From Eggerthellaceae bacterium (lineage in GTDB: Bacteria; Actinomycetota; Coriobacteriia; Coriobacteriales; Eggerthellaceae): a stretch of DNA of 35,089 nt. The DNA is taken from contig CAADXT010000087.1 of NCBI GenBank assembly GCA_900753095.1, positions 1 through 35,089 on the forward strand. The letters are read 5' to 3'. Each line of letters opens with the position of its first letter. Positions within the stretch are counted from its first letter, which is position 1. Made by a program: the position numbers and the translations under genes. Under the pieces are notes generated by a model. The model searched no databases. It was not told the origin of the DNA and saw nothing but the letters and a program-made list of their open reading frames with translations. Positions 7,783 through 15,189 of the stretch are shown here, one piece after another.

Positions 7783-8292
7783 TCAGGCCCTGCTGACGAC
7801 GTTGACCTCAACCGAATCGAGGATATGCCCCTGCATTGCCCAATGAAGTTCATTGAAGTAGAACCCTGGGCTCAGCTCAAGCTCGCAATCAAGCGCGTAC
7901 ACCGTAAGCGTGTAGCAATGGTCCTTGTCGGGCGGGCAGGGGCCGATGTAGCCGCGTATCACTTCTTCGCTGGTCTCGTCTGCGCGCGAAAGGCAGCTGT
8001 TCGACCCCTGGACGAAGGAGAATGCGCCGCTGTGGCTTGCGTCCTCGGGAATCAAAGGCGTGTCAGGAGCGATGCCGCACGCCGCCCAATGGATCCAGGC
8101 GAACCCGCATACCGGAATCGAATCATAGTCAACGAAGGAAAGGGCAAGCGATTTAGCGCCGGCGGGCACCTCAGAGATCTCGATGGGAAACGAATGAACG
8201 TTGTTACCCTCCCTGCGGTACTCGTTGGGGGAGAATTTTCCAAAACAGTCGGGCAACTGCCCTGCTTCGCTCAAAGGAATAACCGCTTTCAT
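7783..8292 (-). CDS. YbhB/YbcL-family (PEBP, Raf-kinase-inhibitor-like) protein
   Basis: A 169-residue protein of the phosphatidylethanolamine-binding-protein fold. Supporting segments are the N-terminal FGKFSPNEYRREGNNVHSFPIEISEVPAGAKSLALSFVDYD, then FAWIHWAACGI. The last stands where bacterial members have the WVHWVVxxI ligand-site motif. GYIGPCPPDKDHCYTLTVYALD corresponds to the family's GYxGPxPPxGxHrYxFxlyALD. No signal peptide is visible, so it is probably cytoplasmic. The physiological role of bacterial members is not well established. ATG 8292 follows AGAGGTGG, and this ribosome-binding site overlaps a DnaA-box-like sequence (8296-8304). Its promoter must lie within the DnaA-box cluster of oriC, so DnaA could influence its expression. 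No clear terminator follows it. Confidence 0.88.
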   Translation of the reverse strand: MKAVIPLSEAGQLPDCFGKFSPNEYRREGNNVHSFPIEISEVPAGAKSLALSFVDYDSIPVCGFAWIHWAACGIAPDTPLIPEDASHSGAFSFVQGSNSCLSRADETSEEVIRGYIGPCPPDKDHCYTLTVYALDCELELSPGFYFNELHWAMQGHILDSVEVNVVSRA

Positions 8293-8295
8293 GGC

Positions 8296-8764
8296 TTATC
8301 CACCTCTCTTTTCCCCAAGGAAAGCAGGTTATCCACAATTTGTTTATATAGCATTGTGGATAATGTTGATAACTTTCCAGGTGTTTCGGGATACTTTTCA
8401 ACCATTATCCCAGACCCTGCCGATCTCGGCACCGGAATCGGCAGCAAAGGCACCAAGGTTAATGGCTCTTTCAGGGGTGAATAGAGAGCAAATACAGCAA
8501 TCCACCAGGCATTTCACGGTTTTCAACAGCTTTCACCCCTCTACCGAGCATCAAATACGGAGCAAGGGGCGCGCAAGCCGATGGTGAAGACGGCGGCGTG
8601 CAGAAATCGGTCGGAAACCACGCTGAGTTTTCCAACATGCTTTTCAGGTTTTTCACATTGGCTTTCGGCTATTTTCAATGTTTTCCACAATTTATTGAAA
8701 GATTGTTGAAAACTTCGAAAAGACGAGGAAAAGCATCGTGGAAAGTTTGAAAAAGTGTGAATAA
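8296..8764. other. oriC: oriC, upstream DnaA-box cluster
   Basis: Nine-mers matching TTWTNCACA occur at 8329-8337 (TTATCCACA, perfect), 8355-8363 (reverse, perfect), 8649-8657, 8681-8689 and 8756-8764 (reverse). One-mismatch copies lie at 8296-8304, 8364-8372 and 8704-8712. The middle (about 8405-8630) is box-poor. The 567-bp gap between the PEBP gene and the GHKL gene contains no credible CDS. Together with the cluster at 11882-12043 this gives a bipartite origin flanking dnaA, similar in plan to that of Bacillus but with an extra gene inside. Confidence 0.82.
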
Positions 8765-8775
8765 CCGACTAGAAT
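8747..8775 (+). promoter_or_regulatory. Promoter of the GHKL gene-dnaA operon, with DnaA box in the spacer
   Basis: TTGAAA (8747-8752), a 17-bp spacer and TAGAAT (8770-8775) make a good sigma70 promoter. The spacer carries TGTGAATAA (8756-8764), a reverse-strand DnaA box, so DnaA binding would occlude RNA polymerase. Autorepression of dnaA through boxes in its promoter is known in other bacteria; here it is inferred. Confidence 0.72.
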
Positions 8776-8787
8776 GAATGAAAAATT

Positions 8788-8831
8788 AGCTCGACCAGAG
8801 CACCGTTGTGCACCTCGGTCGGGCTCTTTTT
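8788..8831 (+). terminator. Terminator-like hairpin in the leader of the GHKL-dnaA operon
   Basis: AGCTCGACC (8788-8796) pairs fully with GGTCGGGCT (8817-8825), including one G-U pair, and is followed by CTTTTTCTC. An inner GCAC/GTGC hairpin can form. The stem begins about 6 nt after the predicted transcription start and ends 29 nt before the ATG at 8860. It is therefore a candidate attenuator, or the end of a roughly 50-nt RNA. Confidence 0.65.
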
Positions 8832-8859
8832 CTCATACTTTGAAAAATCGGAAAGCATC

Positions 8860-10248
8860 ATGAACCAAGAAAACGCACCACATATGCAGCCGATGGAACA
8901 AGCAGGAACGCAGGCGGAAGCGCCCCTACCGCAAAACGCATCGCAAACCGATGCGGCAGCGGCGGCTCCGCAAGCGCAGCCCGCTCAAGCATCTATGCCT
9001 CCCTACGGGTATGCCCAGGCGCAACCGACGCCCTACCCTGCCCAAAGCATGCAGGGGCGGCCTTACCCAAACATGCCCTACGGCGCCCCTTACGGTTCCT
9101 ACCCGCAGCAAGCGGGTTACGCGATGCAGCCGATGGCGTATCAGCCAGCCGTACCAGCCGGATACCCCGTCCAGGCTTTCCTTGGTTCCACGTCCAGTGC
9201 GCCCGACGGCGTGCCTGCGGCGCCGCAAGGCGAAGTAGCAAGCCAGAACCAGGCGGCAACGTGGCAAATGGCCCAGATGCAGTTCCAGACTCAACAGGCT
9301 TTTCCGCAGCAGATGCCCATCAACCAGCAGGCCCCCAATGAAGCGCAGGCGGCAGGCGTTCAGCAGATGGCACCGCAGCCCTACGCCCCCGAACAGGCGA
9401 TGGCTGCTGCCCAGCAGCATGAGCAGCCATTCGTTCCCTCGTTCGTGGAAGCAGCTTCTTACGACAAAAACTTCGCGCACACCATGAACGGGGGCATCAT
9501 CGAAGAAGCCGGCGGGGCACCTGCGGAGCCCAGCTTCGACTACCATTACATCAACTCGCCCGCGCGCATCGCCATATACGATTCGCTTAAGACAGCGCCT
9601 CGCGTTATCCAGGTGCAAGGCGGGCCGACCCATGAGTACATCGAGCACATCGCCTCGCTCACGTACCAAAACGCGAAAGACGCGGGCGGCATGATCCCCT
9701 ACACCGTCATCCGCGAGGTGTCGGAAAACTTCATCCACGCCAAGTTCAACGAGGTCGTGGTATCGATCTTCGACCAGGGGAACACCATCCGATTCGCCGA
9801 CCAGGGCCCCGGGATCAAGCACAAGGACCTTGTCCAGGAACCGGGCTTCTCTTCCGCAATCGAGCCCATGAAGCGCTACATCCGCGGAGTCGGGTCGGGG
9901 CTGCCCATCGTGAAAGACTACTTAAGCACGTCGCACGGGCACATCGAGATCAAGGACAACGTGAACCAAGGGTCCGTGGTAACCATCAGCCTGGTTGCCA
10001 CGCGCACCACCGATGAGGAAATAGAGGCGCTGCAGGTCCCCGACCTCACCGAAAACGAAGCGGCCGTGCTCAAGGCGCTGCTGCCCAACAACACGCTTGG
10101 CGTAAGCGAAGTAAGCAAGGCAACCAACATCGCAGTGGCAAGCGTGCACACCGCCTTCTCGAAAATGGAGGAAGCGGGCCTCGTGGAAAAGGTGAACAAG
10201 AAGAGAACGCTCACCTCGCGCGGCACGCAAGTTGCCCTATCCTTGTAG
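8860..10248 (+). CDS. GHKL-type ATPase with C-terminal winged helix-turn-helix and low-complexity N-terminus
   Basis: Uncharacterised 462-residue protein. Residues 1-190 are low complexity, dominated by Gln, Ala, Pro, Met and Tyr. Residues 225-380 form a HATPase_c (GHKL) domain. Its N-box is EVSEN with E286 and N290, its G1 box is DQGPG (314-318), and its glycine-rich G2 loop is GVGSGL (343-348). NQGSVVTISL is the closing strand. No histidine-phosphorylation domain or transmembrane segment is present, so it is not a standard sensor kinase. Residues 396-460 resemble a MarR-like winged helix (LTENEAAVLKALLPNNTLGVSEVSKATNIAVASVHTAFSKMEEAGLVEKV). I start at ATG 8860; the open frame upstream to GTG 8806 would run through the leader hairpin. 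It ends 37 bp before dnaA and is probably co-transcribed with it. An ATP-responsive regulator of dnaA or the origin is a hypothesis; an anti-sigma-like switch is another. Confidence 0.82.
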   Translation: MNQENAPHMQPMEQAGTQAEAPLPQNASQTDAAAAAPQAQPAQASMPPYGYAQAQPTPYPAQSMQGRPYPNMPYGAPYGSYPQQAGYAMQPMAYQPAVPAGYPVQAFLGSTSSAPDGVPAAPQGEVASQNQAATWQMAQMQFQTQQAFPQQMPINQQAPNEAQAAGVQQMAPQPYAPEQAMAAAQQHEQPFVPSFVEAASYDKNFAHTMNGGIIEEAGGAPAEPSFDYHYINSPARIAIYDSLKTAPRVIQVQGGPTHEYIEHIASLTYQNAKDAGGMIPYTVIREVSENFIHAKFNEVVVSIFDQGNTIRFADQGPGIKHKDLVQEPGFSSAIEPMKRYIRGVGSGLPIVKDYLSTSHGHIEIKDNVNQGSVVTISLVATRTTDEEIEALQVPDLTENEAAVLKALLPNNTLGVSEVSKATNIAVASVHTAFSKMEEAGLVEKVNKKRTLTSRGTQVALSL

Positions 10249-10285
10249 TTAAATGCCGGCGTTTGCGCGTCGGCGGAACGGAACA

Positions 10286-11875
10286 ATGCAGAGCCCTATG
10301 GATATCGATCAAACCTGGACAGACTTGATGCGGCAGATAAAGTCGTATCCCACCATCAACGCGTCGCAAATCGATGCGTTCTTCTCGCGCGTCCAAATTC
10401 AGGCGGCAAGCCCTGGGTTCATCATGCTCACCTCGGATAATGCCTTCATCAAGGATTGGATCGAGAAGCACTACTTGAAGGATATTCAGCAGGCTCTGAA
10501 CGATTTGTACGGCATCGAGTTCCAGGTGCTCATCGAGGTCGACCCAACCGCTGCGGCGCCTGCGCCGGCACCCGCACCAGCAGCGCAGCCGGCAGCTGCC
10601 GCCGCACCTCAGCAACCCGCAGCCACTACAGCGGTCGCGCAGCCAGCGGCACCCGCCGCGCCCGCACCGCAAGCAACCGCTTCCGCACCCGAACCGCAGG
10701 CAACGTCGCCTGCACCGGCAGCCCAGCCCGAGCCCGGCACCGCAGCTCAAGAAGCACAGCCCGCAGAAGCCACCGCAGAGCCCACGGCAGAAACCGCCAA
10801 GTCAGACGAAGAGCCTACGGGGGAGGCTGCGCTTACCTTCGACTCCTTCGTCATGGGCGAGTCGAACCGCATGGCGTACAACATGGCCGTCGAAGTGGCC
10901 GATCGTCCCGGCGCATCCGAGCTGAACCCCCTGTTCATCTACGGACGCTCGGGCGTGGGCAAAACGCACCTCATGTGCGCCATCCAGAACTACATCAGGA
11001 AAACCCGCCCCGAGCTGAATGTTTGCTACATCGACTCGATGGAGCTGGTGAACCGTTACTCTGATGCCGCCATCGAGAAAAGCGTGGACAAGCAAAGCTT
11101 CAAGAACTTCGAAAGCTTCTTCCAGCAAGCTGATGTGCTGCTTATCGACGATATCCAAGGCCTTCAGAGCAAGCCGGGCACGCTGAACGCGCTGTTCCGC
11201 ATCTTCAACGCGATGATTCCCAAGGGCAAGCAGTTCGTGTTCTCCGCCGACCGCGCGCCAAGGAACATCGACCTGGACGAGCGCTATGTCTCGCGCTTCA
11301 ACTCCGGAGCCACCATCGATATCCAGCCACCCGACGATGAGACGAAGCGCAACATCATCAAGAGCCTGATACGCCACTACCAAAGCAGGGAAAACACCTC
11401 GTTCGAGATCACCGACGCGGTCCTCGATTACATCGTGGAAAATTCAAGCTCGAACATCCGCGAGCTGAAAAGCGCCATCACCAATGTGATCTTCGCCATG
11501 AAAACGAACAAGGACCACACCCTTTCGGAGGGGCAGGTGAAGGAGCTTCTGGGCAACCACTTCATAGGCGGCGGCAAGAAGCGCATCACCATCGAGATGA
11601 TCCAGGCGGCGGTAGAGGACTTCTACGGGGTCTCGCACAAGGACATTGTCGGGCGCGGCAGGGCACGCAGCATCGTACGCCCGCGCCAAGTTGCCATCTA
11701 CCTATGCCGAGACCTCTCGGAAACCACGTTGAGCAACATCGGAAAGGCGTTCAACCGAGACCACACCACCGTGCTCCACTCTTGCGAGCTCATCTCGAGC
11801 CAAATGCAAGAAGACCGCAACCTGCGCGAAGAGCTCGAAGCAGTGCGCGAGAAAATACGCATCCAACAGTACTGA
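10286..11875 (+). CDS. dnaA: Chromosomal replication initiator DnaA
   Basis: AAA+ initiator that binds DnaA boxes, oligomerises with ATP and melts oriC. Counting from ATG 10286 (529 residues), domain I is about 1-85. Domain II (86-182) is an almost pure Ala/Pro/Gln linker. Domain III has Walker A GRSGVGKT (220-227), Walker B LLIDD (285-289) and the box VII arginine-finger region RYVSRFNSG (333-341). Domain IV has the DNA-binding signature GRGRARSIVRPRQVAIYLCRDLSE followed by IGKAFN-RDHTTV (485-496). Compared with the usual AFGGRDHTTV, one residue is missing before RDH. The Walker B-proximal segment (DIQGLQSKPGTLNALFRIF) also departs from the common DIQFLxxKxxTQEEFFHTF. Other starts are 10253 and 10298; none has a strong ribosome-binding site. 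DnaA boxes flank the operon on both sides. Confidence 0.96.
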   Translation: MQSPMDIDQTWTDLMRQIKSYPTINASQIDAFFSRVQIQAASPGFIMLTSDNAFIKDWIEKHYLKDIQQALNDLYGIEFQVLIEVDPTAAAPAPAPAPAAQPAAAAAPQQPAATTAVAQPAAPAAPAPQATASAPEPQATSPAPAAQPEPGTAAQEAQPAEATAEPTAETAKSDEEPTGEAALTFDSFVMGESNRMAYNMAVEVADRPGASELNPLFIYGRSGVGKTHLMCAIQNYIRKTRPELNVCYIDSMELVNRYSDAAIEKSVDKQSFKNFESFFQQADVLLIDDIQGLQSKPGTLNALFRIFNAMIPKGKQFVFSADRAPRNIDLDERYVSRFNSGATIDIQPPDDETKRNIIKSLIRHYQSRENTSFEITDAVLDYIVENSSSNIRELKSAITNVIFAMKTNKDHTLSEGQVKELLGNHFIGGGKKRITIEMIQAAVEDFYGVSHKDIVGRGRARSIVRPRQVAIYLCRDLSETTLSNIGKAFNRDHTTVLHSCELISSQMQEDRNLREELEAVREKIRIQQY

Positions 11876-11881
11876 AAACCT

Positions 11882-12085
11882 TGTTGATAACCAGTGGGTG
11901 AACCGGAGGATTACCGCACAACCTTGTGGAAGAAGTTATCCCCACGTTTTCCCTGTGGATAACAAGGGTGCTTTTCCACAGGGTTGCCGACAGGTATTTT
12001 TCGCGGTTTATCAGGGAAAATAAAAGTTATCAACATATCCACCCTGCTTACTACTTCTACTATTAGTTATTTATTAGAGGAAGAG
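11882..12085. other. oriC: oriC, dnaA-dnaN intergenic DnaA boxes and unwinding element
   Basis: Boxes include TGTGGATAA (11954-11962, perfect reverse) and TTTTCCACA (11972-11980). Near-matches lie at 11882-11890, 11925-11933, 11936-11944, 12027-12035 and 12035-12043. Directly after the last boxes, CTACTTCTACTATTA (12051-12065) reads on the opposite strand as five consecutive 3'-GAT/GAA/GAT/GAT/AAT trinucleotides, fitting the DnaA-trio definition. An AT-rich tract (to about 12085) follows. This is the likely duplex-unwinding site. The remaining bases to dnaN (12198) hold two 7-bp inverted repeats, CTAACGG/CCGTTAG (12110-12137) and TTGGCTA/TAGCCAA (12146-12171), and no clear promoter. Confidence 0.82.
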
Positions 12086-12197
12086 AAGGAATAGAAAAGG
12101 GAGGAAAACCTAACGGGCATAACTCCGTAGCCGTTAGATAGCAGCTTGGCTAGAACAGGTATCATAGCCAAGGAACAAACGTAGAACAGGAGCAGCA

Positions 12198-13295
12198 ATG
12201 AAATTCAGCGTTAACCAATCAGAGCTACAGAACGCTTTATCGGTTGTAGTGAAGGGCTCGTCCTCTCGCTCTACGCTTTCCATTCTTGCTGGCGTGTATC
12301 TGAAAGCCGAAGACGGTCGCATTACCCTGCAAACCACTAATCTTGAGCTTTCCATCAAAGTAACGTGCTTCGCTATGGTCGAGGAGCCGGGTGAGACGGT
12401 AGTGCCCGCCAAGCTGTTCGGCGACATCATAAAGAACTTGCCCGACATGGCGGTCCGCGTGGAGGCAGACGAAACTACAGCAACGGTGTTCTGCGACAGC
12501 ACAACCTTCTCTTTAAAGGCCCTGAACCCGCTTGACTTCCCTGCCTTCCCTGAGATCGAGGCAGACCAGGAGGCATCGTTCCCCTTCAACGCGTTCTCCA
12601 CGATGGTGAAGCGCACGGCAAAGGTCGTATCGCACGACGAAACGCGTGTGGTGCTCACGGGCGTGCTGGTTTCCTGCGTCGGGTCGACACTGAAGATGGT
12701 GGCAACGGACTCTTACCGCCTGGCTGTTTCGGAAACGGAGCTTGATTCTCCTTGCCCCGAGGAGTTTGAGGCGGTAATTGCCGGCTCGTTCCTTCAGGAC
12801 ATCGCTTCGCTCCCTCAGTCGAGCGACCCCATCACGCTTGCCTTGAACGACAACCAGATTGTGGTTACCTACCGTGACACCACGTTCATCAACCGCCGTA
12901 TCGAGGGAACCTTCCCCAACTACAAGCAGCTTATCGCGGAGGGCCATACCACCCGCGCTACGCTTTCCACTCATGCTCTCACCGATGCGGTGCGCCGCGT
13001 GTCGCTGCTGAGCAACAAGGTTTCTCCTGTCCAGGTTCGTGTGGATGCCGAGTCGGGCGTGGTCACCTTGCTCACCAACTCCCAGGACATCGGCAACGCT
13101 CAGGAAAACCTCATTTGCGAGGTGGACGGCGAGTCGGTCGACATCGCCTTCAACTTCACGTTCATGCTCGACGGCTTGAACTCCATCGACACCGATGCGG
13201 TCCATCTTGATCTGTTCGGGCCCATGAAGCCGGGCATCCTCCGCGCCGCCGAAGGGGAGAACTTCCTTTACCTCATCATGCCCGTCCGCGTATAG
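12198..13295 (+). CDS. dnaN: DNA polymerase III beta subunit (sliding clamp)
   Basis: Ring-shaped processivity clamp that tethers DNA polymerase III to DNA. Its 365 residues are the normal length for three tandem clamp domains. The N-terminal MKFSVNQSELQNALSVVVKG and mid-protein VLTGVLVSCVGSTLKMVATDSYRLAVSE segment are diagnostic, as are IEGTFPNYKQLI and the C-terminal LIMPVRV. ATG 12198 follows AGGAGCAGCA. It sits directly downstream of the unwinding region and 18 bp upstream of recF, and probably forms a dnaN-recF-dciA unit. Nothing in it is unusual. Confidence 0.98.
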   Translation: MKFSVNQSELQNALSVVVKGSSSRSTLSILAGVYLKAEDGRITLQTTNLELSIKVTCFAMVEEPGETVVPAKLFGDIIKNLPDMAVRVEADETTATVFCDSTTFSLKALNPLDFPAFPEIEADQEASFPFNAFSTMVKRTAKVVSHDETRVVLTGVLVSCVGSTLKMVATDSYRLAVSETELDSPCPEEFEAVIAGSFLQDIASLPQSSDPITLALNDNQIVVTYRDTTFINRRIEGTFPNYKQLIAEGHTTRATLSTHALTDAVRRVSLLSNKVSPVQVRVDAESGVVTLLTNSQDIGNAQENLICEVDGESVDIAFNFTFMLDGLNSIDTDAVHLDLFGPMKPGILRAAEGENFLYLIMPVRV

Positions 13296-13313
13296 GCTTC
13301 GGGTACCTGGTTC

Positions 13314-14441
13314 ATGGCGCTTGCCATCGAAAATATCCGCTGCTGCGATTTCCGCTCGTATGGCCGGTTCGAGCTCTCTGACATTGGCAGCTTGACGCTC
13401 ATCGTGGGGCCCAATGCGGTGGGGAAGACGAATCTGCTCGAGGGCATTCAGCTCGTCACGGCTTGCTCGTCTTTTCGCAACCCGGCGCCGAGCCATTTGG
13501 TACGCGCGGGAAAGGATGCGGGCCTCTTCGTTGCCGAGATGTGCGGGGGTGGTCGTAAGCTTGATGTGGAGCTGCGTGTTTCACGTGAAACACGCGCATA
13601 CTTCGTCAACGGCAAGAAGAAACGCCCGCGCGATGTAAGGGGAACGCTGCCATCGGTTCTGTTCTCGCCTGAGGATTTGGAGCTCGTTAAGGGCTCGCAA
13701 TCGTTCAAACGCAGCCAAATCGACCAGCTGGGCGACCAGCTGAGCGCAAATTACCATGCGGTTCGCAAGGATTACGAGAAGATTCTGCGTCAGAAGAACC
13801 GCTATCTGAAAGAAGACGTCTCTCCCCTGTTCCTGCAAAGCATCAACGAGGTGGTTGCGACGGTTGGCTCTCAGCTGTACCGCTTGCGGTGTGATATGCT
13901 TTCCTCCTTGGCGCCGTACTTGAAGGGGTACTACCGCGAGATATCGGGAGGCAAGGAGTCGGTGGATATCGCGTACGTGCCCTCGTGGCAGCGCAAATCC
14001 TTCGATCTCGAAGCGGTGCCCCCTGTAGAGCCTGTTTCTCGGGCAGTGGCACAGACGTGCCTTTCCGATGCCATGGAGCAGGCCGCGGAGCGGGAGCATG
14101 AGCGCCATGCTTCCCTTTTCGGTCCTCAGCTTGATCTGGTCGAGTTCTACCTTGACGGCCGCAACGCTCAGCAATTTGCCTCCCAAGGGCAACAGAGAAG
14201 CTTGGTTCTCGCCTTCAAGATGGCGCAGGTTTCCCTTATCGCCGATCGCTTGGGGCAAAACCCGGTTCTTCTGCTGGATGATGTGATGAGCGAGCTCGAT
14301 GCTTCGCGCCGCGATGCCCTTCTTTCTCTGATATCGGGCGAGGTTCAGACGTTCGTGACCGCCACCAACGCGGAAAGCGTTACCTCTGAGCTTTCCCGGT
14401 CCGCTCGTATCGTGACCATCGGAGATGAGCAGCATGGTTAA
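13314..14441 (+). CDS. recF: DNA replication/repair ATPase RecF
   Basis: SMC-like ATPase that loads RecA at single-strand gaps with RecO and RecR. In 375 residues the Walker A is GPNAVGKT (32-39), the ABC signature region is QGQQRSLVLAFKMAQ and the Walker B is LLLDDVMSELD. The start ATG 13314 is 18 bp after the dnaN stop and has only a weak ribosome-binding site, suggesting coupled translation. A perfect parS (13577-13592) is embedded in the frame and encodes V89-S-R-E-T93. The last codons overlap the start of the DciA-like gene by 8 bp. Confidence 0.97.
   Translation: MALAIENIRCCDFRSYGRFELSDIGSLTLIVGPNAVGKTNLLEGIQLVTACSSFRNPAPSHLVRAGKDAGLFVAEMCGGGRKLDVELRVSRETRAYFVNGKKKRPRDVRGTLPSVLFSPEDLELVKGSQSFKRSQIDQLGDQLSANYHAVRKDYEKILRQKNRYLKEDVSPLFLQSINEVVATVGSQLYRLRCDMLSSLAPYLKGYYREISGGKESVDIAYVPSWQRKSFDLEAVPPVEPVSRAVAQTCLSDAMEQAAEREHERHASLFGPQLDLVEFYLDGRNAQQFASQGQQRSLVLAFKMAQVSLIADRLGQNPVLLLDDVMSELDASRRDALLSLISGEVQTFVTATNAESVTSELSRSARIVTIGDEQHG
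13577..13592. promoter_or_regulatory. parS: parS site inside recF
   Basis: TGTTTCACGTGAAACA is a perfect 16-mer, extended to a 22-bp palindrome by flanking GCG and CGC. It lies in recF codons 88-93 and is identical to the parS core at 4312. Confidence 0.9.
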
Positions 14442-15024
14442 GTACGAAAGCGATTGGGGCTCGAGCAGCGATCCGCGCCGCTACATCGCCGCGATGAACG
14501 AGCGGAACAATGCCCTGAAGCCGGTTTCGGGCTCTCTTGCCTCCTTTGCGTCGACGATGCCAGAGGACATGAGGCGTCGTGTGCTGGTTCAACGCAAGAT
14601 CGAGCAGACCCATCAGCAGTTCGCCGAATTGGTGGACCCATTCATCTTGAAGCACACTAATTCGGTATATCTGCTGAAAAGCCAAACCAACGAGGGCGCG
14701 TTCGATTTGGTGGTGTACTTGGACAACTCGACCTGCGCAGCCGAGCTCAACGCGCGCAGGGAGCTTCTGCGCTTTGAGTACCTTGACCGATTCGGGGTCG
14801 TTGTCGACGTGTTCGAGATCCGCATCTCGCGAGGGGCCTACAAGGATAAGCATCCCTTCGTTAAGGACGATGAACCGGACTCCGGCGCGGAAGAACCGCT
14901 GCTTTCCGATCAAGATCAGGCGCAAATCAACGAGATGACGGCGGGCATCGAGAATCCTCGGCTGCGTGAGTCGTTCCGACACGCTATGGCGGCCCAGAAG
15001 CGCCGAAGCAACCCTCCCGCATGA
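14434..15024 (+). CDS. dciA: DciA-like (DUF721) protein, putative replicative helicase loader
   Basis: Of 196 residues, the central part resembles DUF721/DciA: QTHQQFAELVDPFILKHTNSVYLL, then FDLVVYLDNSTCAAELNARRELLRFEYLDRFG and a basic-strand end FEIRISRG. DciA proteins interact with DnaB and help load it in the many bacteria that lack DnaC or DnaI. The position between recF and gyrB is the standard actinobacterial place for this family. I chose ATG 14434, with GGAG upstream; ATG 14425 would add three residues. It overlaps recF by 8 bp. The C-terminal 50 residues are acidic then basic and not conserved. The family assignment is by pattern, so moderate confidence; no loader function is shown here. 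Confidence 0.82.
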   Translation: MVKYESDWGSSSDPRRYIAAMNERNNALKPVSGSLASFASTMPEDMRRRVLVQRKIEQTHQQFAELVDPFILKHTNSVYLLKSQTNEGAFDLVVYLDNSTCAAELNARRELLRFEYLDRFGVVVDVFEIRISRGAYKDKHPFVKDDEPDSGAEEPLLSDQDQAQINEMTAGIENPRLRESFRHAMAAQKRRSNPPA

Positions 15025-15112
15025 AAAATGCCCAATGCAATAGCTGTTGCGCCTCCAGAAACGCTCTGAGAGCCTTCTAGGGGCGGTTATCGATAAGGTA
15101 TTGTGCCTGTTC

Positions 15113-15121
15113 TGCTATAAT
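15113..15121 (+). promoter_or_regulatory. Extended -10 promoter for gyrB
   Basis: TGCTATAAT is a perfect extended -10 element, 68 bp upstream of the gyrB GTG. The -35 is weak. The leader contains a 7-bp hairpin GATGCGC/GCGCATC (15143-15164) without a U-run. Supercoiling control of gyr promoters is common, but nothing here proves it. Confidence 0.65.
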
Positions 15122-15189
15122 AAAAAGGTTAAAAATCCCCTCGATGCGCCCTTTTCAGCGCATCAGATAGCAGAAAGAGGAGGAAATAC

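Noticed and set aside
8806..8859. Upstream GTG extension of the GHKL gene
   Set aside because: It would place coding sequence inside the leader hairpin and U-run. ATG 8860 is a better start.
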